NCBI GenBank assembly: GCA_028641055.1
Contig: CM054062.1
Location: 273,761,349 to 273,825,348, forward strand
Direction: 5' to 3'
Origin: Alopecurus myosuroides
Lineage: Eukaryota > Streptophyta > Magnoliopsida > Poales > Poaceae
DNA: 64,000 nucleotides
Position 1 is the stretch's first letter. Each line of letters starts with the position of its first letter. The notes below the pieces were generated by a model, which was given only the letters and a program-made list of their open reading frames with translations, was not told where the DNA came from and ran no database searches. Both the position numbers and the translations under genes were made by a program. Positions 1-11,208 of the stretch are shown in pieces.

Positions 1-1227
1 AATATGTGATTCGATTGTGGAACTATATATTCATGTTGTTCATACTAGATTGTCCTTGGTCATTTAGGTTGTGCTGGACACACACCCTAGACTAATGTGA
101 GTGTTGGCTGATGACACGGTTCCACTTGTCATGGGCATGGTGATGCCATTCCAACGTTCACGGACTTGGCTAAAGAGTTTAGCAAGTCGGACTGACCCAC
201 ATTGAGATGCAACGATCAAGTCGTCATTTGCATGTCTCAATCAATGTAATCCTTAGACCTGAGGTTGTCGCACAATCCGAGTTGTGGATCACCGACTTAG
301 GTTCTGTCAAACGTTGTTCTGTGACAAGGCAACTATAAAGGCAGAGTTCGGGTCGAATGAGAAGCAAGCTGCGTGATGTGGATAATCAAGATGGGATTTT
401 GCCCCTCCGAATGGAGAGATATTCTCTGGGCCCTCTCGAGTGATATGATTCAGGAAGCATGGCCATGCGCGACTCAGTTAAGTGTTAACTGTGTCGGTTG
501 ACTAAGAGTTAGTCAGATGAATCACATGTCACAGATCGATAAGAGAGTTGAGCTATTTAAGGGATGACGATAAATCGCCTATAGCTCGACAAGGTATATC
601 GTGAGGCAAAAGGGACTAAGATGAATATCACATTGAAAGGTATGTCGTCATGACTCAATGGTACTTGCGAGTCAGCACGTTCTGCTAGGAGCCGCTACCG
701 ATTGATCGATTGGGAGTTGGACTCCAATCGTGTCCAAGTCGCCATGAGCCTGCAGGGTCGCACACTTAAGAGCGGGAGCAAGTATTGGTCGGGTTGGACC
801 CGAACCGGGAATGGACTGGTTTTGTGAGTCGGACTCACAGAGGGAATGGGCCACAAGTGTTGTGAAGCCCATTACCATACGCTATATAAAGAGGGGCGCA
901 GGTTGCCCAGCGGGTAGGTTAGTCCACTCTCCCATGCGTTGGGAACCCTAGCCCCAGTCAGTCCAGCCGCCGCACCGGACCTAGCAGTCCGCCGTCGGAG
1001 CTCCTCCTCGTACGTGTGGATACCGGCAGAGGTGTTGTACGTTCAACACTTCGACGTTCGAGGGATTGGATCGGCCGGACCGGATCGTGGGACTGCACTG
1101 CCCCGACGCGCTGCATCGATAATCCGCACCTGCGCGTCTAGTGGTAATACTCGTGGCCTTCTACCCCGGCTAGATCTTGGAAGCATCGCGTAGGAAAAGT
1201 TTTTGTTTATCTCTACGCGTTCCAACA
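1..1227 (+). repeat. copia LTR, left end outside the window
   Basis: The sequence is nearly the same as the two LTRs of the complete copia element at 11209-12535 and 17797-19114. Base 1 corresponds to about LTR position 101, so roughly 100 bases lie outside the window. The promoter TATATAAA is at 883-890, and the LTR ends ...TCCAACA at 1227. Directly after it the pol gene of a gypsy element continues in mid-gene, so this LTR marks an insertion into that gene. It may be a solo LTR or the 3' LTR of a whole element; the window cannot decide. The duplication to look for on the other side is ACCAC (1228-1232). Confidence 0.9.
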
Positions 1228-3597
1228 ACCACAAGCTGATGAGACTTTCTGAGATCTGAAAACTATGCTGGGAACAGCTCCGGTGTTGGCATCCCCGTTG
1301 CCCAAAGAGCCCATGTTGCTCTATATTGCAGCTACCAACCGGGTTGTCAGTGTGGTGGTAGTGGTGGAACAAGAAGAGGAAGGAAAAGCTGTGCAGAGGC
1401 CAGTGTACTATCTCTGTGAGGTGATCTCCAACTCGAAACAAAATTACCCCCACCACCAGAAGATGACATACGGAGTCTATATGGCTGCCAAGAATCTCAA
1501 GCACTATTTCCAAGAGCATCCAATGACAGTGGTGACTATTGCTCCCATCTCGGAGATCATGGGAAACAAGGATGCAAGTGGCTAAGTAGCCAAATGGGCA
1601 ATTGAGTTGGCTGCTTATACCCCAATGTAAGCTAGAATAGAAGCCATCAAGTCTCATGCCCTGGCGGATTTCTTTGTTGATTGGGCTGAGTTGCAATATG
1701 AGCCGCCGCTACCAGAATCTAATTTCTGGCGGATGCATTTCGATGGTTCCAAGGTGAAAGAGGGTCTCGGTGCTGGTGTTGTATTCACCTCACCAAAGAG
1801 TGAGCAATTAAAATATGTCTTGCAAATCCATTTTGCGGCATCCAATAATGTGGCCGAGTATGAGGCCTTATTCCATGGACTGAAAGTGGCCAAGGAGATT
1901 GGCATTCGCTGGATAATGTGCTATGGTGATTCAGACCCGGTGGTTCAGCAAGCATCTGGTACTTGGGACGCATTGGACGCCAACATGTCATCATATGGGT
2001 TCCTTGTTCAGAATATATCCGGATACTTTGATGGGTGTGAGTTTGATCATATACACTGGGCTGAAAATGAAGCTGCTGATGCATTGTCCAAGTTAGGCTC
2101 ATCACGGCAGGCTACCCCAGCGGGAATTTCTCTGGAGCATCTCCGGAAGCCATCCATCAAGCCGTCACCCAAGTCAGACTAAATTTTCGTCCCGACCAAT
2201 CCGGAAACCCGAATCTATGGAGGTAGATGTGGGGTGCATCATGAAGATCTCAGGGACTGCCACCCTCATCTCGAGGACTGCCTCCCTCAACCCGGGACTC
2301 GCTCCTATCCCGGATCCTTCAATATCGGTTGAAGCAATGGAGATTGATGAGCTTGTTTTTCTTCCTCATCCCGTGCCAGCATGGGCCCAAGCGATAATGT
2401 CTTATCTAGTGGATGGCACCCTACCGAGTGATGAGATCTCGTCCAGGCAGATACAGAGAAGATCCAAAGACTACACCATCATCAACAAGCAAATACACAA
2501 GAGAAGCACGACATGAGTACTACAACGCTGTGTGGAACCGGAAGAGGGAGAAGAAATTCTCCAGGAGATACATCAAGGGGAATATGGGCACCACGCCTCA
2601 TCTCGGGCCCTAGTGAACAAAGCATTCCGACATGGATTCTATTGGCTCACTACATTACAACAAGCAGAAGATATAGTCCGGAAGTGTAACGGGTGTCAGA
2701 GATATGCCAGCAAGACCCATATGCTAGCCTCCGAACTCAAGACCATTCCCATCACTTGTCCATTTGCAGTATGGTGCCTGGACATGGTGGGGCCTTTCAA
2801 GCCAGCTCAAGGCAATATGACCCACATCTTGGTCATGGTGGACAAGTTTACCAAGTGGATTGAGGTGAAGCCAATCCAGAAGTGTGATGGGCACACGGCT
2901 GTGACCTTTCTGAAGGATATTATCCTGAGATATGGATACCCACATGGGATCATCTTGGATAATGGAACCAATTTTGCTGAAGGAGCCTTTGCTCGGTTTT
3001 GCAGGGAGAAGAGGATCCGACTTGATATTGCGTCGATTGCACATCCGGAATCAAATGGGAAAGTTGAGAGAGCCAATGGAATGGTCCTATCCAGGATAAA
3101 ACCTCGGTTAATTGAGCCATTACAGCGAACCTCGGGTTGTTGGCTAGATGAGCTACCAGTGGTGTTGTGGAGTCTAAGGACTACCCCTAACGGATCCACA
3201 GGCTATACACCATTTTTCCTTGTGTACGGAGCAGAGGCAGTACTCCCAACCGACATAGAGCACGACTCGCCGAGAGTGACTCTATATACAGAGGCAGAGG
3301 CAAGAGATGCCCGAGAAGATGATGTTCATTTGCTAGAAGAAGTAGGAGAGTTAAGTCTGTCGAGATCAGCTGTATATCAACAGAATCTGAGACGCTATCA
3401 TAGCCGAAAAGTGAACCCTCGAGTGTTCTGAGAAGGAGATCTAGTACTGAGGCTCGTGCAACGCACAACCAGGATGCATAAACTTTCCCCTCCGTGGGAA
3501 GGGCCATCATCGTGAGCAAGGCTCTGCACAATGATGCATACTATCTCATTAATGCCCAGGAACAGGAGAAGAACAAGATGGATAGGTCCAGATAAGA
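1228..3597 (+). pseudogene. gypsy pol remnant: RNase H, second RNase H, integrase
   Basis: Three blocks are readable. 1265-1585 is the tail of RT with the usual gypsy RNase H (RPVYYLCEVIS, then YGVYMAAKNLKHYF). 1691-2182 is a second RNase H of archaeal/RVT_3 type (HFDGS, NNVAEYEALFHGL, GDSDPVVQ). 2532-3431 is integrase, with an HHCC-like zinc region ending KCNGCQRY and catalytic D, D and E in WCLDMVGPF, ILDNGTNF and NGKVERAN; a damaged C-terminal WEGP segment follows to about 3597. Stops at 1583 and near 1628, a broken linker at 2183-2531 and a 1-base loss near 3503 make it non-functional. It acted in reverse transcription and integration of Tat-1. Confidence 0.85.
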
Positions 3598-4434
3598 AAC
3601 TAAGTACCCCTGGAATGTAGCTCTACTTCCTCGTTTTCATTCCTGAAAATGCATTGTATGTATCTCCTTACCGAGTTGAAATTATGTTGGCACCCCGAGG
3701 AGGAACTCGGGGACTGCCTGTGCCTAGTTTCCGGTGTGTACTTACTTTCTTTACTCTTGTATGCCGGTTGGTCATCTCGGAATTTCATATGTCGTTCTAG
3801 TAGTGTGCCTAAACCTAAGAGCTAACTCTTTGACTTTGCTTCTATCCGAAACCCGGCTTCATGGCAAGCAAGATAACAAGCTAAGGGTCAATGAACACAT
3901 GAAAAACGACTAAGGGAAGAAAGAGTTGGCAAACCAACATAAGTTGTTGTTTTTGCCTTTTTGGCTAAGTGTTGGACAATTTTAATTCTTATCTTGGAGT
4001 TGTGAGTATTGTAAACTTGGTTTTCAAAATCTCGTGACTCGACTGTCAGAAAACCACAAGTGGTAGGCAAGAGCAGAGAAGAAAAAAGCCGAGTGGATAA
4101 GAAAACAAACTCAGGGACTCGACTTAAAGCAATCCGGCATTCGGCCAGTCTTGCACAAACTCAATTAAAAGCAAAGTACCAAAAACATAAGCTTGTTCAT
4201 TATATTTGCACCCGGCATCCCGGGGATCTGATGAATTTAAAAAGTGTTTTAAGATAGTAATCAGGCAGCAACTGAAGGAGTAGGAACAGCGTCCGTCCCT
4301 ATCGGGACGGTGGACTTGGTGGGTGTCTCGATAGTGGCCGTCTCGGCGGTGGCTGTCTCGGTCGCGGCCGGGCTCTTAGCGGGGATCTCGGTCGGGGCTG
4401 TAGATCCGACATTGGAGGTCGGATCAGTCTCGAC
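3598..4434 (+). other. untranslated spacer between integrase and the antisense gene
   Basis: No coding frame of note and no recognised motif is visible. By position it is the 3' internal region of Tat-1 and holds the 3' UTR of the minus-strand gene that ends at 4435. Confidence 0.6.
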
Positions 4435-7297
4435 CTAGATCACCTCGTCAACTTCCTCGGAGCCTTCATCTTTGGACCCTTCCTCCTCCTCATCCTCAGT
4501 CTCTTGCTCAGGGGGACCCTCAATGAAGCCCTTGGTCTCAGCGTAGGAGGTGAGCCGAAATGCGGTTTCCTGGCGGCGCTGAACGTGTGCCTCATCCGTG
4601 GACCACTTGGACTTGGTGCGCATGGTCTTGAGCACCTCGAGATCGATGGACTCGTACTAGGACAACACGAACTGTAAGGTTTCATCTGCGCCAGCGCGTG
4701 CAACAGAAGCACGCCACTCCCAGATCCGGTCCTTGGTCTTCTCGAGGCTCTTGGCCAGCTCTTCAATTGCCATCGGGACCTCCATACCCGGCCAGAAGGC
4801 CTTGTACACCAGGATGGCTCTAGATAGAAGATCATCCCCAATCGATTTGAGCGGCGTGACTCGGGCCTTGATGGTCGCCAGGAGGTCCTCGTCAGAGGAC
4901 CTCGCCAAAAGAGGCTCCCCAGCTTGAGCTCTCCTTTCCCGGGCTTTCTGGATGGCCTTCTCGGCACCATTCTCCGAGAGGGGGAAGGTTCATGTGAGAT
5001 AAGTTGTCCGAGTTAATCAACATTAGTACGGTGGATCAGATTAAAATCTAGAAGAAACAGAGAAGAAAAGGGGCTTACTTTTCAGCTCCAAGTTCAGCTT
5101 AGCAAGCTGGGTCATCCACTTGTCAGCATCCGAGTTCGCCTTGTCCAGCTGGGATTGTAGGGAGTTGGCCCTGGTCTCAATCTCGGTGTCCTGATCCTTG
5201 AGGTTCCGGATCTCTTCGTCCTGGCGGGCCTTCTCGGTGGTAGCATCCTTCTCCATCTCGTCCTTTTTCTTCTGCATCTCGGCAAACTCTAACTTTAGTC
5301 GAGTTACCTCGTCCTTCTCGGTCTAGAGCTCATCCTTGAACTTGGCTTCATAGTCTGAGAGTTGTACTGCAGTTTCTTCCATGGTGAGGCAACTCTGAGG
5401 GTAAAAAGAACGCGAGTTAGAAAATCGGTGCAGTGAAAAGCATACACGATATCTCATAGTTAGAAAATGGTACCTTTGCCTCCCATCTGATCCTGGAGAT
5501 GTTGGTTGTGCTCATAGAGATCACGGTGGGCCCAGAGGAGCCTCTGGTACAGTTTGGTGCGGGTCTCTGTGCAAACCTAGAAAGGAGCAAATGAATAATG
5601 AGTTTGAAGATTCAACCCGAGTAACCCTCAACTCGGTCGAGTGATGCCTACTCGGCCCAAATCTCAGGGACTGGATGGTACATGTTTATCTCGGGTTTGC
5701 GATATGTAATCTCGGAAAAGACCGGGAAAGTAAAAAATCACTTACCCGAGAGGTTATCTCGGCATCTTTGGCAGCGGATCGCAGGGAGTGCATCTTGTGC
5801 GTGAGAGTGCTGGAGGAGGCCGCAATCGACATAGTCACCTGGCCGATGTCGCCTTGGTTCCATTCCTTTCGGTAGTGGTCCAGCGGGCCCAGCTTCTTCC
5901 CGGTGTGAGTGTCGGGGATATACCCGATCTGATCAAGCCCCACATCCAAGTCATGCTTGGCAACTCCAAGCCCCTGGTGTGGAACAATCTATGTGTTGGA
6001 GCTGATCGTCAACGTGCCCGCTTTCGGATGCCCGGTCCAGGCTTTCTTCACGGGCGCAAAGGCCTTCCTCGGCCGAGACGGCGCCGACAGATCCTTCCCG
6101 GTAGGCTTCTCCTTCTCGGTAGCCCCCTTCGAACCACCCTGCACAAGCGCTAGGGCCTGTCTCGGCTGGGGCGAAGGGGAAGACCGAGCCACATGTGGCT
6201 GATGTGTTGAAGGAGCTGTTGGTTGCTGGATAGGAGGAGGAGTTGCTGCTGGTTGCTGAGTAGGAGGAGGAGTTGCTGTCGATGCTGCTGGTTGTGCTTG
6301 GGGTGCTGCTGGTGGTGGAATTTGCTGCTGCAGTGGGTCCTCTGGCTGCTGTTGCTGTTGCTGCTCTGACGCTGACTCCGTGCATTCCAGAGCTCAAGTG
6401 TTCTTCATCTTGGCGCCTATGTTTCTCTCAACGAGTTTAAAGTCTTCCCTCTTGGGGTTGGGCATTTCCGGCATGTCCATGGAATGGACTTCTGAGATTT
6501 CCTGCTCGAAGTCGGTGTAGCCTCCCGCTCCCGGAAGCTGGATCACAAGAGGGAGCGTGGATGTTTGTGGCACCGAGATAGGGCGTCTCGGCATCGAGGT
6601 GAACGCAAAAGGCTCGGTCATGTGGATCTCGATAGGATCACTTCAGAGAGAAAAGAGACCCAACCAGACACAAAAACCGAATCAACTCGGGAAAAAGGCA
6701 AAGAAGAAGAGAAAAATGCAAAGATAAAGAGAATGATCTCGGGTCGTAATTTACCCTTCCGACATAGGCCGCTTGCTCCTGCGGTTAGTTTGGCCCTTGT
6801 TCCTAGCTTTCTTCCTGTTCCTCCTGGGAGGGGGAGCTATTGCGCCGCTTTCGGCTCTTTTCCTTGTCTCCACGGGGGCGTCCACGGCCACAGGCTGTGC
6901 ATCTACCACCTGCTCGCCCGGATCAATTGAGGCCGAAAGTGGGATGGAGACCGAGATAGGGCTCCGAGAAGGAAATGAAAGAGGAGAGGGTGGTGATGGC
7001 ATTCACCGGAAGATGATGTGGTTGAAGACCGAATTGGATGAAGAAATTGATCATAAAAGGGGAGAGAGGAAGACCATAACCGCGTTCAAAGTGGGCTAGA
7101 AAGACGATGTACTCGCCTTTCCCGGGTTGCGGCTGGATCTCGTTCTCGGGCTTCCGACACTCAACGCCAGTCAGGACGCGTCGGGTGTCCACAAGCCATT
7201 GTATATCCGTAGTTCTGATCTCGGAGCCGTCCCACGCGCCACGCGTGGATTCCGGCACCACTTGTTCCTGCACGACCTCGAGTTCCCGAGACGCCAT
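4435..7297 (-). pseudogene. antisense gene of Tat-1 ('putative gypsy type transposon' family), decayed
   Basis: The gene reads against the element. From the ATG at 7297 it encodes MASRELEVV and then the family signature VFLAHFERGYGLPLSPF (to about 7100), followed by FGLQPHHLP, as in the PF04195-type domain. The frame then stops at 6923, and the next block (6751-7002, basic, RNRKKARNK) is in another frame, which suggests an internal deletion. Downstream are an acidic/proline-rich part (5951-6621), a coiled-coil exon at 5041-5277 ending in a consensus splice donor, and a C-terminal exon (about 4960-4435) with LVYKAFWPG and the acidic end DEVI. One TAG near 4658 breaks the last exon. A TATA box lies upstream at 7650. 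The function of the family is unknown; a role in transposition or regulation is only a guess. Confidence 0.72.
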
Positions 7298-7648
7298 CGG
7301 ATGTGTTGCGAATCCGGCGCCTCCGGTGGATTTGCGGGCACGGCGAGGGGCTCGGGGAGGAGAGGTCGAAAAAGTGCAGCGACGGTGCGGACGACGAATA
7401 CTATGGCGCGTGCGCGGGCTCGGGCTCGGTGAAGAAAGCCACGGATGACGACGGTGGCGCGACGCTGCGTAGATCTGCAGCGTGGAAGAACTCGAGAGCG
7501 GCGCTGCATGGAGCGCAGCGGCATTCGCGAAGCAGCGGCAGGGCTCGGTTGCGCGCGGCGGAGCGGAGAGCGCTGCATGTGCGTACGGTGTAAAAGAAGA
7601 GGCAACGGGGGAAAATGGCGGAGGAGAAAGGATAGGAGGGGCCGCCCG

Positions 7649-7661
7649 GGTATTTATACCC
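7649..7661 (-). promoter_or_regulatory. TATA box of the Tat-1 antisense gene
   Basis: On the minus strand the sequence GGTATAAATACC lies about 355 bases before the ATG at 7297, in a GC-rich context typical of a plant core promoter. It points away from the 3' LTR into the antisense gene. Confidence 0.6.
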
Positions 7662-8202
7662 CCGGTACATAAACCACTCCGGATTAATCGTGGCATGAAT
7701 TATGGAAACGGGTGAGGTTACTTCGCACGTAAAAACACACAAAGCGGAACCGCCACGCGTATCGTGCGCAGTTAATCCCGCGCAAACCGCGGGGTGCACT
7801 TGAGTGCTATGTCCTGATTAGACTACAGGTAGGGCCAAGCACAAGACATGGCGTGGCCGCAGCGCGTGCGCAGCGGGACGCGAAAAACGGGGCGACGTGC
7901 GCTGCCGCTCTTCGCCATGTGGTGCACCCACTACGCGGTGAAAACAGGGCAGCCTTGCCTCACACTGTTCAAGTCCATGAAGAAAAACGGCTAAGTGTTG
8001 AGATCTCGGTGGAACCGAGCTCGGCTGAGGTATCTTGGATTTTGGTGCAGGTCCATAGCGGTGGTTGCAGATTGAATCCGAGTTTGAGGTTGAGATCGAG
8101 CCAAGATAAGAGTATCTCGGTTGAATGTCGTGAAGCTTATTGATTTAAGCTGGTGCAGCCCAACGTCCGAGTTCACTGGGCCACGCCAGCTTTAGGGACT
8201 AA

Positions 8203-9065
8203 TGTCGGGGGGCTACCCCCGGGTAGGGCAAAGCTTGGTACAACTGGGTGTCCCAACAGTGGATACCGAGATAAAGTTGACCGGGTTGACTACCCAGACC
8301 GAGTTAAAGGTTACCGAGATGGATCTATCTCGGTAAGAAAAGCCAAGGGCGACGTGCAAAAATGGGTGTTCCCCGGGTTATCGAGATGCACTTGGGGAAT
8401 CCGGGTACGAGAACAATCATCCATCTCACAGCAAGGTCAACGGAGCAGTTGAGATCCCGAAGATCGCGGGAGAGTACGCGCGTGCGGTTCAACTTACAAG
8501 GCACATGATGTATACTTGTACATGGGTACAGTGCATGGTATGGGGGAGACCATGTCCTGTATCTGACAAGGGGGACATGACACACATCGGATACAGAGGA
8601 GACGACTTTCGACGCCGTGTCAGCAGGCGTGCGCTACAGTGCAGTGTCCTCCGCCTAACCCTGTAGAATCTGTTAGTGGACACAAGTATATAAGGTGGCC
8701 ACACCCCTCCTGCGCGAGGGACGACGACGACAACGACACAAGGATTCCAGAGAGAGCGAGTAAACATTTTCCCGAGAGAGAATAGACAGACAACTTCTTC
8801 TTCCTTTAGCTCAGAGAGCTTGAGGAACCACTTTGTACTCGGTTACACACTTATATTGACAGGCATGCCGGATTAGGGGTGTTACCTCCACGCGAGGGCC
8901 CCGAACCCGGGTAGTTCTTGGTGTTACCAGTGTTCTGAGTGCACCTTTTGGTGTGCAATCCCTCCCCGGATACCTACAGCGTCCATCGGCCCCACAACTT
9001 AACCCATCCCATGGCATCTGTCTCTACGCCACCACGACAGTAGGGGAAGGTTTTGCTCCCCGACG
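8203..9065 (+). repeat. 3' LTR of Tat-1
   Basis: The LTR starts TGTCGGGGGG, a few bases after the purine-rich TTAGGGACTAA. The matching inverted end is CTCCCCGACG at about 9056-9065 (expected ...CCCCGACA); an alternative end is CACGACA at 9039. A TATA box (TATATAAGG) is at 8687-8695. Length is about 840-865 bases. The left LTR is outside the window, so the target duplication cannot be checked. Confidence 0.75.
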
Positions 9066-9233
9066 TGCAACAACCTTTAGGTTCTTCCGGCCTTTTCCCT
9101 TCAAAGAGACAGGAGAAAGGATGCAAAAAAGGAAAAGTCAGGAATAAAGATCAGAGAGAAAAACCTTGTGCAAAGAAAGTCAGGAATAAAGATCAATGAA
9201 TTTGGTGGACGTAGAAATTTTCTTGCGTTTGCG

Positions 9234-10566
9234 TCAACCGGCCGCTGAAAAGCGGGCTTTCAGTTCCTCCTCCTCCGCATCAGAGATGAGTTGATCCTCT
9301 GTGAGAGTCTCAAACTGCCAACAAACATGGATAAGTTATGATTCTACATTCGTGAAAGGCAAAATATCAAAACCTTCCCGAAAGACAGAAGAAAAAAGCA
9401 TACCTTGGGAGGAAGAATTTCGCCGTTAAACATTGGTAAGCTTTCCTCGTATTGATCACGAGTAGCCACCAAGTGATTGACGCACTTCTTGAAGTCCTTC
9501 TCAGACATAGACTTTTTGGTCACCCTCATCGCATCATCTGACCCCGTGTACTCGCAGAGAAGGCAGCCGCTATGGAAGGAGAGAGGTTGAATCCGCCTTC
9601 CGAGCCAGCAAAGGACGGTGTCCATGCCGGTTAGAGGAGGAGAAGAAACGACGAGTTTAGCGATCCGACTTTTGATCCACAACAGGTCCAGTGGAAGAAC
9701 CTGGACTGCGTCCAAAGCCCAGTTTTCTCTGGGAGTGGCGGAAGAATTCTCGAAAGGTGGAATACCCGTCTCCTTTCCAGGAAACAGAACGTCCGGGTAG
9801 TAGAAAAAAGAAACCGTCCAGAATTTGACAGATTCTGAGGTCTTGATTTTTGGGAACCATATCTCCCTGAATCTGCGCAGGTTGAACGATATGGTCCCAA
9901 GTCGGAAGAACACCGTCTAAGGTGTTACACTTCATGTTGAAGCAATACTGAAAAAAGTCTAACCTAGGTTCTATGCCTAAGTACCCTTCGAACAAAGCCT
10001 GAAAGTCGGCAATGTAAAGAATAGAATTGGGAGGCAGGTTATGGGGTTGAACCCCGTAATATTGTAGAACCTAAAGGAAGAAGGCGGATGGCGGAAATCC
10101 CATACCTCTCAGAATGTGAGAGGAAACGACGACCCGTTCCCCGTCCTTTGGCAGCGGCGTTATCGTCTTCATCCACCCGCCATTTGTCTTTGGCGATGAA
10201 GCCGTCTTTTTCTAGGCTCCTCATCAGATCCAGTGCGATGTTGCACTGACTCCAATTCCCGGAATCTTCTCCGTCATCTTCTTTGCCTCTGGCGGTGGCG
10301 ACGGCCCCCGCGTTTTCGCCAGCGCAAGCAGAAGTTTCCCCTTCTCCTGATTCAGGGACGAGAGGAGGCGGAGGAATGCAGGAGGGAGATAGCATAGTCC
10401 CGGCTACAGAGCTTGGATCTCCGCCCGCCGATGCGCCGGCGGGAACCTCCGGCGAGCTCGTGGAGGTACTCAGAGGAGCGGTCGGGGCAGAGGTGGAGAT
10501 GGTTTGTACCGCGGGTTCGAGGTCGACAGTGGCCTCGGGTGTACGCGACGGGCTTCCAGTGGCCAT
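9234..10566 (-). pseudogene. antisense gene of Tat-2 (same family), frameshifted
   Basis: It starts at the ATG at 10566 (MATGSPSRTPE) with a low-complexity Ser/Pro/Ala N-terminus to about residue 70. The family domain then follows but is split over three frames: part near 10100-10000 (YYGVQPHNLPPNSI, interrupted by a TAG), then FEGYLGIEPRLDFFQ (near 9990), then the block 9404-9913 with LALDLLWIKSR-like text and KDFKKCVNHLVATRDQYEE. A donor GTATGC follows 9404, an acceptor GGCAG lies at 9315, and the last exon 9314-9234 reads FETLTEDQLISDAEEEE to a TGA. So the gene is spliced and complete in length but has at least two frameshifts and one stop. It is a different subfamily from the Tat-1 copy. 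Confidence 0.72.
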
Positions 10567-10729
10567 TTCTTGGCGGCGCAGCCGTAAGTTGGAACTCCGG
10601 CCACTGATGGTTGGAACTTCGGCGAGGTTCTAGCTCTTTTCCTCTCTCGGAAGCGGAAGTGCGTGAGTGCTCTATGAGGTGCTTGGTGAAATCGCCTGGA
10701 AGTGGAAGAATGAACGAACGAACCGAGGC

Positions 10730-10744
10730 AGGCTATTTATAGCC
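10730..10744 (-). promoter_or_regulatory. TATA box of the Tat-2 antisense gene
   Basis: GGCTATAAATAGCC on the minus strand lies about 170 bases before the ATG at 10566. The stretch 10567-11111 otherwise holds only the promoter and non-coding 3' internal sequence of Tat-2. Confidence 0.6.
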
Positions 10745-11124
10745 GTTTCCGCCGAGATTCGTCCCAACGACTAATTTAGCCGTTGGATGATTGACGTGTG
10801 TCACGCAGTAAAATCCTGGATATGAGGAGACGGGGTGTAATGTTTATCTCCTTGTTTCTCGTGCAAAATCTGTCAGAGATACGGTTTTAGTCTTTTGACC
10901 GAAACCAAACTTTAGTGACGTAAGCATGATTTTATCGCTTAAGTCATACTTTCCTTCTCTGCGAAGATTCGTGGAAGAAATGCCGGATTTTACGAAAATC
11001 CGAGTTTTGGCATTAGGAAGTTCAAGAAGAAGATTTAAGACTAGAGCGCCGACTTTTTTTTGTCAAACTATGCAAATTGGCGAAAGGACGTCAAGATGGA
11101 TTCTTAACTCTCCATTGGGGCTAC

Positions 11125-11208
11125 TATCGGATATATGCCAAATAGGGGTATCTCCGGCATTGGATGACGGTCGGATTACCAGGGTGGCCCGCAGGCAATG
11201 GAGCAAAG
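11125..11208 (+). repeat. 3' LTR of Tat-2, first part
   Basis: The LTR begins TATCGG (a mutated TGTCGG) right after GGGGCTAC. It is cut after CAAAG (11204-11208), the target duplication of the copia element that follows. Confidence 0.7.

Larger units (their letters stand above)
1228..9065 (+). mobile_element. Tat-lineage Ty3/gypsy retrotransposon (Tat-1), 3' two thirds
   Basis: The order is end of reverse transcriptase/RNase H, a second RNase H, integrase, a long spacer with an antisense gene, then an LTR. A second (archaeal-type) RNase H and an extra ORF between integrase and 3' LTR are known marks of the Tat lineage. Gag, protease and most of RT are missing because the copia LTR ending at 1227 interrupts the element and the rest lies to the left. 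The 3' LTR starts at 8203. The element appears to be inserted in a second Tat element whose sequence resumes after about 9065. Confidence 0.8.
9066..11208 (+). mobile_element. Tat-2 gypsy element, 3' internal part and start of 3' LTR
   Basis: After the Tat-1 LTR the sequence becomes the 3' internal part of another Tat element: an antisense gene (9234-10566), its promoter, a polypurine-like CCATTGGGGCTAC (11112-11124) and the first 84 bases of the LTR. The LTR is cut at 11208 by the copia insertion and resumes after 19119. 9066-9233 has no coding sequence; it holds a short direct repeat GTCAGGAATAAAGATCA (9137 and 9179 regions). Confidence 0.75.

Noticed and set aside
1043..1696. 217-codon minus-strand ORF at the copia/gypsy junction
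   Set aside because: It spans the end of the copia LTR and the antisense of gypsy pol, so it is an accidental fusion frame.
6565..7099. + strand ORFs opposite the Tat-1 antisense gene
   Set aside because: The minus strand has the family domain and a TATA box; the + strand ORFs are shadows.
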